Below, piece after piece: positions 22,626 through 32,289 of a DNA stretch of 64,000 nt. Source of the DNA: Deltaproteobacteria bacterium GWB2_55_19 (GTDB lineage Bacteria; Desulfobacterota; GWC2-55-46). Made by a program: the position numbers and the translations under genes. Within the stretch, counting starts at the first letter, position 1. Every line of letters starts with the position of its first letter. Location of the stretch: the NCBI GenBank assembly GCA_001797465.1, contig MGPQ01000012.1:152981-216980 (forward strand), in the 5' to 3' direction. The notes under the pieces are model-generated. The model was not told the origin of the DNA and made no database searches. It worked only from the letters and a program-made list of their open reading frames with translations.

Positions 22626-24188
22626 ATGGAAAACTGGCCATTTCATTCAAACAACGAGGCCGCGATAATCGCGCGCTCAGACAATGTCGCTGTTGCGAAA
22701 AAGCCGATTGAGCGCGGCTCGATAGTGCGTCTTAACGGTTTCGAGGTAAGGGTCATGCAGGAAATGCAGGCAGGGCAGAGGTTCGCCATCAGGGACATTG
22801 GGGAAGGAGAACTCCTCAACCAGTACGGCTGGCCTTTTGGCGTATCAAGGGGGATAGGAATGGGGGAGCTCGTCAGCCCCGGTCTTATGAAAAGGCGCCT
22901 GGAGGACATACGGGACCTAGCCGATAGAAGGCTCGACACCTTGAAGGGCGTATGCACGTTTGTCCCCCCGGTGTTTGCGGACACCGGGGGGACTTTCGAC
23001 GGATATTTGAGGAAGGGCGGCCTGGCAGGGACGCGAAACTATTATCTAATAGTCCCGGCGTCACTTTGCGCGAGCGATGTCGCCGGAAAGATAGCTAATA
23101 CGTCAGGGGCTGTTGCGCGTGGGATCCCGAATCTCGACGGCGTAGTAGCCGCCGCACACACGGAAGGGTGCGGGTGCAACGACGGAGAGCTAATAGAGAG
23201 GTTGATAACAATACTTAAAAATACTATCATGCACCCCAACGTGGGCGGGGCGCTCATAGTAGACCTCGGGTGCGAAAAGGTCCACGGCAATGACCTCAAG
23301 AACGCTCTTGGGGATATAGAGGCGCTCGGAAAGCCCGTAGACGCTCTTTCCATACAGGCATCGGGCGGCACGCGAAGGGCCGTCGAAAAGGGGCGCAAAA
23401 TCGTTCTCTCCAGGCTCTCTGAGGTATCTTCGGCAAAGAGGCGGCCATTGCCCTTAAGCTTGTTAACCGCGGGGCTCGAGTGCGGCGCCTCGGACACTTT
23501 TTCGGGCCTGACCGCCAACCCGCTCATAGGAAGGACCGTCGACAGGCTCGTATCCGACGGCGGCTCGGCGATACTCTCGGAGGTGCCGGAGATGCTCGGC
23601 GCCGAAGCGATCCTCCTCTCCAGGATGAACGCCGCCGAGACGGTCGAAAGGTTCGTAAGAGGCATTGAGTATTACCGGGGCCTTGCCGAGGCCCTCGGCG
23701 TCTCAATGGACGGGAACTTCGTTTACGGTAACGAGAAGGGCGGGTTACTGAACGCGGCGCTTAAAAGCCTCGGCGCGGTGCAGAAGGGCGGGGCCTCCGA
23801 GATAGCCTCTTTCCTCGACTACGGCGAGCGTATTAAGGAGCAGGGGCTCTCGCTAATGAACGGGCCGGGCAATGACCTCGAGTCAATGACAGGCATTGTC
23901 GCCGGAGGGGCCAATATCATCCTTTTTTCAACGGGCATGGGCGCTACCGAAGGCAACCTCATCGCGCCGGTAATAAAGATATCCTCGACAACCGGACTAT
24001 TCCAAAGAATGGACGAAGACATGGACTTTGACGCCGGGCCGGTCATCGATGACGCGGTATCTCTTGATGAGCTCTCAGGCAGGCTCACGGACTTCATGGT
24101 TGAGGTCGCCTCCGGCAGGAAGACCTGGGCCGAACGATGGGAAAAGAGGTCGTTTCAGATATGGTCGGCAGGGAAGCTTTCATTATGA
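22626..24188 (+). CDS. UxaA-family sugar-acid dehydratase-like protein
   Basis: 520 residues. An N-terminal SAF domain (about 8-85) is followed by the large altronate/galactarate dehydratase domain: GTRNYYLIVPASLCAS, AAHTEGCGC, VDLGCEKVHGN and TAGLECGASDTFSG with the conserved Cys/Glu/Asp residues that bind catalytic Fe. Known relatives dehydrate altronate or galactarate to 2-keto-3-deoxy acids. Finding it within a surface-sugar locus, with a HAD phosphatase overlapping its end, suggests dehydration of a phosphorylated or acidic sugar precursor; a displaced catabolic gene is the alternative. Confidence 0.85.
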   Translation: MENWPFHSNNEAAIIARSDNVAVAKKPIERGSIVRLNGFEVRVMQEMQAGQRFAIRDIGEGELLNQYGWPFGVSRGIGMGELVSPGLMKRRLEDIRDLADRRLDTLKGVCTFVPPVFADTGGTFDGYLRKGGLAGTRNYYLIVPASLCASDVAGKIANTSGAVARGIPNLDGVVAAAHTEGCGCNDGELIERLITILKNTIMHPNVGGALIVDLGCEKVHGNDLKNALGDIEALGKPVDALSIQASGGTRRAVEKGRKIVLSRLSEVSSAKRRPLPLSLLTAGLECGASDTFSGLTANPLIGRTVDRLVSDGGSAILSEVPEMLGAEAILLSRMNAAETVERFVRGIEYYRGLAEALGVSMDGNFVYGNEKGGLLNAALKSLGAVQKGGASEIASFLDYGERIKEQGLSLMNGPGNDLESMTGIVAGGANIILFSTGMGATEGNLIAPVIKISSTTGLFQRMDEDMDFDAGPVIDDAVSLDELSGRLTDFMVEVASGRKTWAERWEKRSFQIWSAGKLSL

Positions 24189-24829
24189 AAAATATCAAAG
24201 CGGTGCTCTTTGACTTCGACGGGGTCCTCGGAAGGACGATGGAGGACAATTACCGGGCCTGGGTACACGCCTTCTCAACGCGCGGCCTGCCGTTTGAGAG
24301 AGAACCGTACTTTCTCATAGAGGGTTTCAATTCGAGAAGAGTCGCCGAGCACTTTCTGGGTGATTCGGCGGTAGATGACGGGCTTATTGATGAGCTGATT
24401 GGACTTAAGGAGACGCATTATGCCGAGAACGCAACGTTCTCGCTCTACGACGGTGTAGAAGACCTCATTCGCAGGCTTAAGGCCTGCGGGCTTAAACTCG
24501 CGCTCGTCTCCGGCGCGAGCTCAAAAAGGCTCGAGGCCTCGGTCAAGGGCGGCTTTCTCTCATTTTTTGACGCGGTTATCACAGGTGACAGGGTAATAAA
24601 CTGCAAGCCGCACCCGGAACCGTACCTGACGGCCGCAAAGGCGCTCGTGTGCGCCCCCGCCGAATGCGCGGCTGTCGAGAACGCGCCAATGGGCATCAAG
24701 TCGGCAAAGGGCGCAGGGATGTATTGCGTGGCAATAACGTCCACACTGCCCGAAGATGCGCTCGCGCTCGCCGACCGTACTTTCACGAGCATCACGGAGC
24801 TGAAAAGTTTTTTTTGCGACGACGCGTAA
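24185..24829 (+). CDS. HAD-superfamily sugar phosphatase/phosphomutase-like
   Basis: 214 residues. Motif I is FDFDGVLGRTMEDN (the family usually has DxDG[VT]LxDS), motif II VSGASSKR, motif III Lys in NCKPHPEP and motif IV AVENAPMGIKSAKGAG, with a helical cap at about 20-90. Closest to the beta-phosphoglucomutase/phosphatase branch. It could be a heptose or keto-deoxy-sugar phosphatase. ATG 24185 overlaps the UxaA-like stop (ATGA). A 197-bp gap follows, containing AAAAAA-GCG-TTTTTT, a possible weak terminator. Confidence 0.85.
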   Translation: MKNIKAVLFDFDGVLGRTMEDNYRAWVHAFSTRGLPFEREPYFLIEGFNSRRVAEHFLGDSAVDDGLIDELIGLKETHYAENATFSLYDGVEDLIRRLKACGLKLALVSGASSKRLEASVKGGFLSFFDAVITGDRVINCKPHPEPYLTAAKALVCAPAECAAVENAPMGIKSAKGAGMYCVAITSTLPEDALALADRTFTSITELKSFFCDDA

Positions 24830-25026
24830 GGGCAGGCGCTGAAATCCATCCATTGGTCCGCTTCAAGAGAACACACCCTGACATTCCATCGCGATTACTC
24901 ATCAGCGCAGTCATTTAATTGAAAAAAGCGTTTTTTGCATAAGTGCTCCATTCGGCCGTTTTAACGCGGAATGAGATGCGTCGTCCGGTACTAGTCACTG
25001 AGAAGCGTATCTATTAAGGAGGTCAG

Positions 25027-26514
25027 ATGAAAGAGACGATCGACGTTGTACTCATCAACCCGGGGGACAGAAAGCAGGTATACCAGGACCTCGGTACAGA
25101 GCTTGCGGCCATAGAGCCTCCGTTCTGGATAGCGGTCATCGCCGCCTACCTAAGAAACTGCGGCTTTGGAGTCCGGGTCATAGACGCGAACGCAGAGAAC
25201 ATAACGCCTGATGAGACCGCCGCGATCGTCCGCGAATGCGACCCGCACGTAGCGGCTGTCATCGTATACGGTTCCCACCCATCGGCCTCGACGCAGAACA
25301 TGACGATAGCGGGGAAGATCTGCACGGCCATCAAGGAGCATACAGCGGCGAGGGTCGCCATAGGCGGCCTCCATCCCTCCGCGCTCCCGGAAAGGACTTT
25401 AAGGGAGGAGGACGTTGACTTCGTGATCGAAGGCGAGGGGCCGCTCACCTTAAGGGCTCTCCTCACGGAAATAAAATCAGGCGGCGATTTCCGGAAGGCC
25501 CCGGGGCTCTGGTACTACTGCGGCGGCGAGGTCCGCTCCACGCAAAAGGCCCCTCTTATAAAGGACCTCGACGAGGGGCTCCCGCTCGCGGCCTGGGACC
25601 TCCTCCCCATGGACAGGTACCGCGCCCACAATTGGCACTGCTTTGACAATATCGATGACAGGGAGCCGTACGGCGCGATATATACGTCCCTCGGTTGCCC
25701 GTATTCATGCGTCTTCTGCTGTATAAACGCGCCGTTCGGAAAGCCCGGCATTCGGTACAGGTCGCCTGAGCTGGTCGTAAGGGAAATAGGCGCGCTCGTC
25801 AGGGACTACGGAGTCAAGAACCTAAAGATGGCGGACGAGCTCTTCATACTGAACGAGGCCCACTATATGGGTATCGCTGACCTGATAGTGAAGAACGGCT
25901 TTGACCTCAATATCTGGGCCTACGCGAGGGTCGATACCATCAACTTCGACAATCTGAAGGCCCTTAAGAGGGCCGGCGTCAACTGGCTCGGGCTCGGGAT
26001 CGAATCGGCCTCGACAGTCGTCCGCGACGGGGCCAATAAACGGATGAGAAGCAAGGACATAGCCGAGGTTGTAAGACGCATACAGGACGCGGGTATCAGG
26101 GTCGGCGCAAACTACATCTTTGGGCTCCCGGACGATACGATGGAGACGATGAGGGAGACGCTGGATCTCGCGCTCGAACTGAATACAGAGTGGGCTAACT
26201 TCTACTCGGCGATGGCGTACCCCGGCTCCAGGCTATACGATAACGCGATAAGCGACCGTTGGCCGCTCCCGTATCAGTGGCACGGCTATTCTCAGCACTC
26301 CTATGAGACGCACCCGCTCCCGACCAAATATATAGGCGCGGCAGATGTGTTGAGGTTCAGGGACGAGGCGTTCCACAGGTACTTCGAAAATACAGCGTAC
26401 CTCTCGATGGTGGAGGGGAAGTTCGGCAGGAAAGTCCGGGAGCACATCGTTTCGATGACAAAGGTGCGCTTGAGGCGAAGGCTCCTCGAAGGACGAGACC
26501 TTGCCGCGGTCTGA
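25027..26514 (+). CDS. B12-binding radical SAM protein 1
   Basis: 495 residues. The N-terminal cobalamin-binding-like Rossmann domain (about 5-140: VVLINPGDRK, VIVYGSHPSASTQN, AIGGLHPSALPE) lacks a clear DxHxxG. The radical SAM motif is CPYSCVFC (Cys224, 228, 231), followed by the barrel with GLGIESAS and FGLPDDTMETM. Class B-type enzymes of this kind methylate or rearrange unactivated carbons. It starts a new block after a 197-bp gap with a good AAGGAGG site, and the next radical SAM gene follows directly. Substrate could be a sugar or a lipid carrier. Confidence 0.88.
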   Translation: MKETIDVVLINPGDRKQVYQDLGTELAAIEPPFWIAVIAAYLRNCGFGVRVIDANAENITPDETAAIVRECDPHVAAVIVYGSHPSASTQNMTIAGKICTAIKEHTAARVAIGGLHPSALPERTLREEDVDFVIEGEGPLTLRALLTEIKSGGDFRKAPGLWYYCGGEVRSTQKAPLIKDLDEGLPLAAWDLLPMDRYRAHNWHCFDNIDDREPYGAIYTSLGCPYSCVFCCINAPFGKPGIRYRSPELVVREIGALVRDYGVKNLKMADELFILNEAHYMGIADLIVKNGFDLNIWAYARVDTINFDNLKALKRAGVNWLGLGIESASTVVRDGANKRMRSKDIAEVVRRIQDAGIRVGANYIFGLPDDTMETMRETLDLALELNTEWANFYSAMAYPGSRLYDNAISDRWPLPYQWHGYSQHSYETHPLPTKYIGAADVLRFRDEAFHRYFENTAYLSMVEGKFGRKVREHIVSMTKVRLRRRLLEGRDLAAV

Positions 26515-26521
26515 TCCCGAT

Positions 26522-28249
26522 ATGACGAAGATACTCCTTATGAACATACCGGCAGGGCCCATTCCCTCGGATTATCCGCCTGTCGCGATATCAAGGGTCA
26601 TGGAGGGGATAGACCCGTCCCTCGGGTGTGAGGTCTCGTTTTTGAACCTCGACCTATACAGGCCATCATTTGATTCTATCAGGGAGTCCATAGATCGTTT
26701 CGCGCCCGACATCATCGGCATAAGCGCGATGCTCACTCCGTCGTACGCGTATCTTAAAAAGCTCTCAAACTTCGTAGGCGAGAGCTTCCCCTCGGTAATA
26801 CAAATACTCGGCGGCCAGATGAACGTCATAGCGAACATAATACTTAAGAAGACGCGCATCAACTTCTGCGTCATTGGCGAATCCGAGCCCGCGTTCAGCA
26901 TTCTCATCGGTAAACTCATGGAGACGGGCTTCGATATAAAGGACGCCTCGCCATTCGTTGACATAAAGGGGCTTGTTTTCCTCCGCGACAACAAGCCCTT
27001 TTTTACAGGGTACGGGCCCGAGGACTCGAATGCCGGGACGAGGCAGTTCAATTACAGGCTCGTCTCGCGTTTCTCCGCACTCGATAACTACATCCACAGG
27101 GTCGACGGCCAGTACTTCAAGGTAAGGCTCGCAAACAGCGATATCAGCGGGCTCTTCAGCCTCTTCAGGCCTGAGAATTTGGATAAAAACCTTGCGACCG
27201 TCTTTACGAGCAAGGGTTGCGTCAACAGGTGCACCTTCTGCCACAGGTTCACCAAGGGGTACAAGGTCCTCGGAGGCAGCGGTGTAATAGAGTACATCGA
27301 AGCGCTGAGGGCGGACCACAACGCGGGCCTTCTGCTCTTCTCGGAAGAGAACTTCGGCAACCACAGGAAGGCGACCGCGAGGCTCGTCGAGTACCTTAAA
27401 ACCTCAGGGCTCAACTGGGCGGCTCCTGCGGTGCGGGTCAAGTCGGTGAACGAGGAAATATTGAAGTCATGGAAGGAGGCCGGGTGCGTGCACGTCAACT
27501 TCGGCATCGAGTCTCTCTCGCAGAAGATACTCGACGTGATGGAAAAGAACTCGACGGTCGAGGAGAACCTTGAGGCGATACGCCTATGCTTCAAGCACAG
27601 GCTTTTTACGGTCATAGGGCTCGTCATAGGGATGCCTGGAGAGACTGAGGAGACGATAGAGGAGACGATCAAAAACCTCTCTTCGGTTGTGCCCGACGAC
27701 ATCGACTTTCCGTTTGAGGTCTATGTGAACTTCGTTCAAGCCATCCCCGGCACTCCTGTTTACGAGTACGCGAGGAAAATGGGGTTTATAAGCAACACAA
27801 TAGACGAGGAGGAAAAGTATATCGAAAGCCTACACGACGTCGACGCCAACGAGATAGGCCATTATCTCAACTTCACCGATTACGAAAAAGAGGAGCTCGC
27901 GTACTGGAAGTATTATATTTCAATGGAGCTGATAACCGCGTACATCAGGAAGAACGGGTACCTGAAGGTCTTAAGAAAGAAGCGGACGCGGCCTTACAGG
28001 ATAGGGCTCGCGTATTCGGTACTGCCAAAGTTTATCAGGAAGTTCGCCCTTAAGTACGCGCTCCTTGCAAGACACTCCGGGGTTAAGGGGCTCGTTGCGA
28101 CAATAACGCGGAAGATACAAAAGGGATTTGCGGGAGAAGAGAGCAGGTTTGTGAAAGTGAACAAGTCGCTTAGAAAGATCAACTCGGAGATGGCGATAGA
28201 TACGCGCGAGGACGACCTCTCCACGGCGATACTCCGCGAAAGCCGCTGA
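26522..28249 (+). CDS. B12-binding radical SAM protein 2
   Basis: About 575 residues. The B12-binding-like domain is at 1-150 (LGGQMNVIANII, CVIGESEPAFSILI) and the radical SAM motif CVNRCTFC at 233-240; then FGIESLSQKIL and GMPGETEETIEET. The C-terminal 130 residues are basic and of unknown type. Its frame opens at a TTG (26501) within the previous gene; ATG 26522 is preferred but has no strong ribosome site, suggesting coupling. Second of a tandem pair. Confidence 0.86.
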   Translation: MTKILLMNIPAGPIPSDYPPVAISRVMEGIDPSLGCEVSFLNLDLYRPSFDSIRESIDRFAPDIIGISAMLTPSYAYLKKLSNFVGESFPSVIQILGGQMNVIANIILKKTRINFCVIGESEPAFSILIGKLMETGFDIKDASPFVDIKGLVFLRDNKPFFTGYGPEDSNAGTRQFNYRLVSRFSALDNYIHRVDGQYFKVRLANSDISGLFSLFRPENLDKNLATVFTSKGCVNRCTFCHRFTKGYKVLGGSGVIEYIEALRADHNAGLLLFSEENFGNHRKATARLVEYLKTSGLNWAAPAVRVKSVNEEILKSWKEAGCVHVNFGIESLSQKILDVMEKNSTVEENLEAIRLCFKHRLFTVIGLVIGMPGETEETIEETIKNLSSVVPDDIDFPFEVYVNFVQAIPGTPVYEYARKMGFISNTIDEEEKYIESLHDVDANEIGHYLNFTDYEKEELAYWKYYISMELITAYIRKNGYLKVLRKKRTRPYRIGLAYSVLPKFIRKFALKYALLARHSGVKGLVATITRKIQKGFAGEESRFVKVNKSLRKINSEMAIDTREDDLSTAILRESR

Positions 28250-28302
28250 TTGAAAAGCCGCCGGGATTAATGCGGCTAAACCTTTGAACAATACGGCATG
28301 AT

Positions 28303-29523
28303 ATGGTCGCTAAAAAGTACATGATACTCTCGACGATGAGGGACGATTTTTCCAACGACCTCGGCTTCGGCTACATAAGGGAGTTTGTTCGGGGCGGCGC
28401 CGAGTTCCTGGACTACGACGACCTCTATATGGCTCTCGGGAAGGGTGGCCTGGAGGATTATCTATTGAAGAGGGTCGATTCCATCGGGGCTGAGGTCGTT
28501 GTACTTCAATCGTCGCCGAGCGACTTTCACTTCAGCCTCGGTTTCCTCGAAAGGCTCCGCAAAAAGGCCTTCATGGTCATGACCGCCGGCGACTGCGACC
28601 ATTACTTCGACATCAGGGATATATATTATGCCCAGTGCTTCGACCTTGTTGTTGTCTATGATTCGCTCTCGCGGTTCAGGTTCCGGCAGTACGGGATAGA
28701 CGCGGTCTCGTTCTTCAGCTCCTTCGACGCCTCGAAATATTACAGGGTCGATACCACAGGGAAAGACATCGACGTATCGTTCATCGGAGACTTCAATGGC
28801 AAGCTTGAGAGACAGGAGTACATCGAGTATGCGGCTAAAAACGGCATAATGGTCGAGACCTTCGGGACAGGGTCGAAAAACGGGCCTCTGCCGCTCGTAA
28901 AGATGGTGGAGGTATTCAACAGGACGAAGGTCAACCTGAACTTTACCCGCATATCCCGGAGAAACGCCCTCAGACGAGAGCCATCGATAAACTCAAGGCT
29001 CCGCCAGGTGAAGGGGAGGATATCCGAGATAGCCCTCTCCGGCGGCTTTGTCCTTACTGAATATGTGCCGGGAATAGAGGAGGCATACGAGCCTGGAAAA
29101 GAGGTAGAGGTATTCGATTCAAGGGACGAACTCGTTGAAAAGATAAGATACTATCTCGCGCACAACGCCGAGAGATCCGCGATAGCCGAGGCCGGGCACG
29201 AAAGGGCGGTCAGGGACTACGACGTGATGACCGCGATACCGAGGCTCGTCGCCCTTATAGATGAAAGGAGGCACGCGCGACGCCGTCGTTTCTCTCCTGT
29301 ATGCGTTGACAGCCACTTCGAGAGGTACTACGCCACCTTCAGGGTGCGGATGCTCGCGAGGTTTGTCGCGCTCGGCAGATGGCGTTACGCACTCGAAGAG
29401 ATTGAGACCATACTGAAAACCGGCAGGATCGACGCGAGAAAGGCAGTCGGCTTTTTCGTCTTCTCGGTCTTCCCTAACCTCAAGTCCATATACCTGAGTC
29501 TCCGAAATGCTAACAGATATTAA
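28303..29523 (+). CDS. CgeB-like glycosyltransferase 1
   Basis: 406 residues. Two Rossmann halves of the GT-B type; DIDVSFIGDF (about 160) and KVNLNFTR...RISEIALSGGFVLTEYVPGIEEAYEPGKEVEVF (about 205-280) match the CgeB/Glyco_trans_1_2 family. It shares this core with the protein at 30970, so the two are paralogues flanking the flippase. A basic patch (RRHARRRRF) follows at about 325. Donor and acceptor are unknown. Overlaps the flippase gene by 17 bp. Confidence 0.78.
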   Translation: MVAKKYMILSTMRDDFSNDLGFGYIREFVRGGAEFLDYDDLYMALGKGGLEDYLLKRVDSIGAEVVVLQSSPSDFHFSLGFLERLRKKAFMVMTAGDCDHYFDIRDIYYAQCFDLVVVYDSLSRFRFRQYGIDAVSFFSSFDASKYYRVDTTGKDIDVSFIGDFNGKLERQEYIEYAAKNGIMVETFGTGSKNGPLPLVKMVEVFNRTKVNLNFTRISRRNALRREPSINSRLRQVKGRISEIALSGGFVLTEYVPGIEEAYEPGKEVEVFDSRDELVEKIRYYLAHNAERSAIAEAGHERAVRDYDVMTAIPRLVALIDERRHARRRRFSPVCVDSHFERYYATFRVRMLARFVALGRWRYALEEIETILKTGRIDARKAVGFFVFSVFPNLKSIYLSLRNANRY

Positions 29524-30973
29524 AAATGACTCCAAACTCAAGTCCGGGGTTAACCTCATCGTTATCCAGCTCGGGCTCTACGCCTTGCCGCTTGTGACTA
29601 TCCCCTATACGGTTAAGACCGTAGGCATAGAAAACTATGGCAAATACGCTTTTTTCCAGGCCGTAGCCGGCCTGCTTTCGGTAGTGGCGGGCTACGGGTT
29701 CGTTCAGACAGGGGTCCGGGACATATCCATGAGCGAGGACCTTAAATGCCTTAACTCAGAATATTCGGCGGTAATGTTTTCCAAGCTTATGGCACTCGCG
29801 TTCTCCGTCATTATTGCGCTCCCTCTTCTATTTTTAAGGAGGTTCTCATCCGAGCCTGAGTTGTTTATGTATTCGCTTTTGACGCTTGTCGCCGTATTCC
29901 TTGACACGTCGTTCGTATATCAGGGCATAGAGAAGCTCAAGGACTTCGTGCACATGAGCCTTGTCGGGAACATTGTGGTCATTGTCCTCCTCTTTGCCCT
30001 TGTAAGGGACGAGAGCGGGTACAGGCTTTTGCCGCTCGTCTTCACCCTCCCGCGGGTCACAGCGTACCTCGCGTCAATAGCGCTTCTGCGCGTGCGGTTC
30101 AACATCTCGCTCTCCCTGCCGGGTTTTAGGACTGTGCTGAAAAAGATGCGGGTAAACTTCAATTTTTTCGTCTCGAACATATTCATAATCCTGTATACGA
30201 GGGCTACCGCCGTATTCCTCGGGGTATTCGCCGGCGACGCGGCTGTGGGTTATTACTCGCTCGCCGACCAACTGACTTACGCCTATTCCAACATACAGGG
30301 GAAGGTATCGACTGTATACCAGCCGCAGACGATGCAGGCCTTTTCAGATTCCCTCTCTAAGGGGAGGGAGGCCGCCAGGGAATCAATCTTCGCGGTATCG
30401 ATAATGGCGCTCTCCGGGTTTCTCTTTACGCAGTTCTTCACAGAGGAGATATTGACGGTCTTTTTCTCAACAGAGGCGCTCCCCGCTGTCCTGCCGTTAC
30501 GGTTGCTGTCGCTTAACTTTATTACGATACATATAAGCTCGATACTCGGTATGCAGGTGCTCCTCGCCATGTACAGGGACAAAGAGATTTTGAGGCCATC
30601 AGTCTACGCGGCCCTCCTTAACGCCACATTAGGGTGCGCGGCCATATATTTATGGGGAGCAACGGGCGCCGCGGCATCCGTTGCTGCGATTGAGTGCCTT
30701 ATATTGGTTTATTTCATTAAAAAGGTGAGGGACTGCGGGGTCGAGCTTCTGGATAAAAGGTTAGTCGCGAGGGTCTTTGAGTTCGTCCTCCCGCTCTTAG
30801 GGGCCCTCTCTGTATTGAGGTTATCGTATTCGGCAACTGGCTTTAGCCCTTATGTAAAGCTCCCTGTAACCGTAGCGGCATACGGCGTGGCTGTCATCGG
30901 GACGCTCGTCATCCTAGGGATGATAGACGTAAGGGGAAGGAGGCTCCTCGTGGAGCGTATGACCGCAAAATGA
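29507..30973 (+). CDS. Wzx-type polysaccharide flippase
   Basis: 488 residues with about 12-14 hydrophobic helices and the polysaccharide-biosynthesis flippase start (GVNLIVIQLGLYALPLVTIPYTVKTVGIENYGKYAFFQA). It should move the undecaprenyl-linked repeat unit to the periplasm. Its presence with WecA-like, Wzz- and Wza-like genes indicates a Wzx/Wzy-dependent pathway. ATGA-type overlap with the next gene. Confidence 0.9.
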   Translation: MLTDIKNDSKLKSGVNLIVIQLGLYALPLVTIPYTVKTVGIENYGKYAFFQAVAGLLSVVAGYGFVQTGVRDISMSEDLKCLNSEYSAVMFSKLMALAFSVIIALPLLFLRRFSSEPELFMYSLLTLVAVFLDTSFVYQGIEKLKDFVHMSLVGNIVVIVLLFALVRDESGYRLLPLVFTLPRVTAYLASIALLRVRFNISLSLPGFRTVLKKMRVNFNFFVSNIFIILYTRATAVFLGVFAGDAAVGYYSLADQLTYAYSNIQGKVSTVYQPQTMQAFSDSLSKGREAARESIFAVSIMALSGFLFTQFFTEEILTVFFSTEALPAVLPLRLLSLNFITIHISSILGMQVLLAMYRDKEILRPSVYAALLNATLGCAAIYLWGATGAAASVAAIECLILVYFIKKVRDCGVELLDKRLVARVFEFVLPLLGALSVLRLSYSATGFSPYVKLPVTVAAYGVAVIGTLVILGMIDVRGRRLLVERMTAK

Positions 30974-32289
30974 AGCAGACCCGACGGATACTCGTCCTGA
31001 ACGTCCACAAGAAGGACGCCTCGACCATGAACGACTTCGCCGACCAGAACGCGCGTCTCCTTATAGATGGTTTTGGGGGAGGCAGGGTATTCCATTTCTC
31101 CGACTCGACCGCAGAGACAGGCATCAGGTCGACTGAGAGAGAGATAATGAGGCTTGTCAAGGACGAGGGAGTCGATACAGTCTTCTTCGCGCCTAACGGC
31201 GACAGCTATGAGTTATCAATCGAGTTTTTCAGGGACTTGCGGGAGCGGACCGGCGCAAGGCTCGTCCTCTGGGCGCTCGACGATGAAATGATATTCGACG
31301 TCCTCTCGAAATACTACGCGCAGGTCTTTGACGCGGTAGTTACGACCGATTACTACGCATGCTTCGCCTACCGGAAGCTCGGAGTCCCTTCCATGTATTA
31401 CTTCTCAAGCTATCTCAAGAAAGACTTCCATCCAGTTGAAATTAAAAAGGATATAGACGTAAGCTTCGTAGGTGACTGTGCCAAGGGCGGCAGGGCCGCC
31501 TGCATCGAATATCTGAGGAAATACGGTATATCGGTTGAGACCTTCGGGGACGGCTCTGAGAACGGGTTTGTGAAAAAGGAGGATATTCCGTCCATCTTTT
31601 CACGCTCGAAGATAAACCTGAACTTCACTAAGGTTGATTCCGCGGGACCCCTTGCATGGTTTCTCGGCGAGAACTCTTTAACGAATATCGTAAGGCAGAA
31701 TAAGGGGCGTCCGATGGAAATCGCCCTCACAAGGTCCTTCTGCCTGAGCGAGCATTCTCCGTCTCTTGGCGAGACCTTTGTCCCTGGAAAAGAGATAGGC
31801 GTTTTTTATGACGAAAGGTCGCTCCTTGAAAAGGTCAGGCACTATCTCGCCAACGATTCTCTCAGGACCCGAATAGCCGAGGCCGCGTTCAGCAAGGCTT
31901 TAACCTTAGAGGCTGAAGTCTTTTTTCCAAGGCTTGTCGAAGAGCTTCTGATACTGCTCGACAGCTCTTCCCACCCGCAGAGGGACACTGTGATACACAG
32001 GGACGCCGTATTCAAGAAGAACCACGTCATAAGGCTCGCGATACTCATGCTTTTTCAGCTCTCTAAGCTTAAATTGGCCCCGGCCTTCGGGTCGTTCGCC
32101 AATATGTTCCAGTACGGTCCGGCCATCTTCCTTTCGGCCTTTTCGCAGGGCCTCTCCATCGGATGCAGGAAGGCGCTTAATAAAAAGAGGAGAAAAGATG
32201 CCAAAGACGAGGCTCAAAGTCCTCTGCATAGTCTCGATAATGCCGCCTTACCAGGGCGGGGCCGCAGTGGACTACGGCATAATCCTTGA
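30970..32289 (+). CDS. CgeB-like glycosyltransferase 2
   Basis: 439 residues. The GT-B core DIDVSFVGDC, VETFGDGSENG, KINLNFTK and FCLSEHSPSLGETFVPGKEIGVF matches the paralogue at 28303 closely in order and spacing. The last 30 or so codons (after 32198) lie inside the next gene and read as a low-complexity basic/polar tail, so a lost stop or frameshift near the 3' end is possible. Probably adds one sugar of the repeat unit. Confidence 0.75.
   Translation: MKQTRRILVLNVHKKDASTMNDFADQNARLLIDGFGGGRVFHFSDSTAETGIRSTEREIMRLVKDEGVDTVFFAPNGDSYELSIEFFRDLRERTGARLVLWALDDEMIFDVLSKYYAQVFDAVVTTDYYACFAYRKLGVPSMYYFSSYLKKDFHPVEIKKDIDVSFVGDCAKGGRAACIEYLRKYGISVETFGDGSENGFVKKEDIPSIFSRSKINLNFTKVDSAGPLAWFLGENSLTNIVRQNKGRPMEIALTRSFCLSEHSPSLGETFVPGKEIGVFYDERSLLEKVRHYLANDSLRTRIAEAAFSKALTLEAEVFFPRLVEELLILLDSSSHPQRDTVIHRDAVFKKNHVIRLAILMLFQLSKLKLAPAFGSFANMFQYGPAIFLSAFSQGLSIGCRKALNKKRRKDAKDEAQSPLHSLDNAALPGRGRSGLRHNP

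Noticed and set aside
22304-22650. Minus-strand HSP/LPT repeat proteins
   Set aside because: Antisense readings of the second minisatellite in two frames; no ribosome sites.
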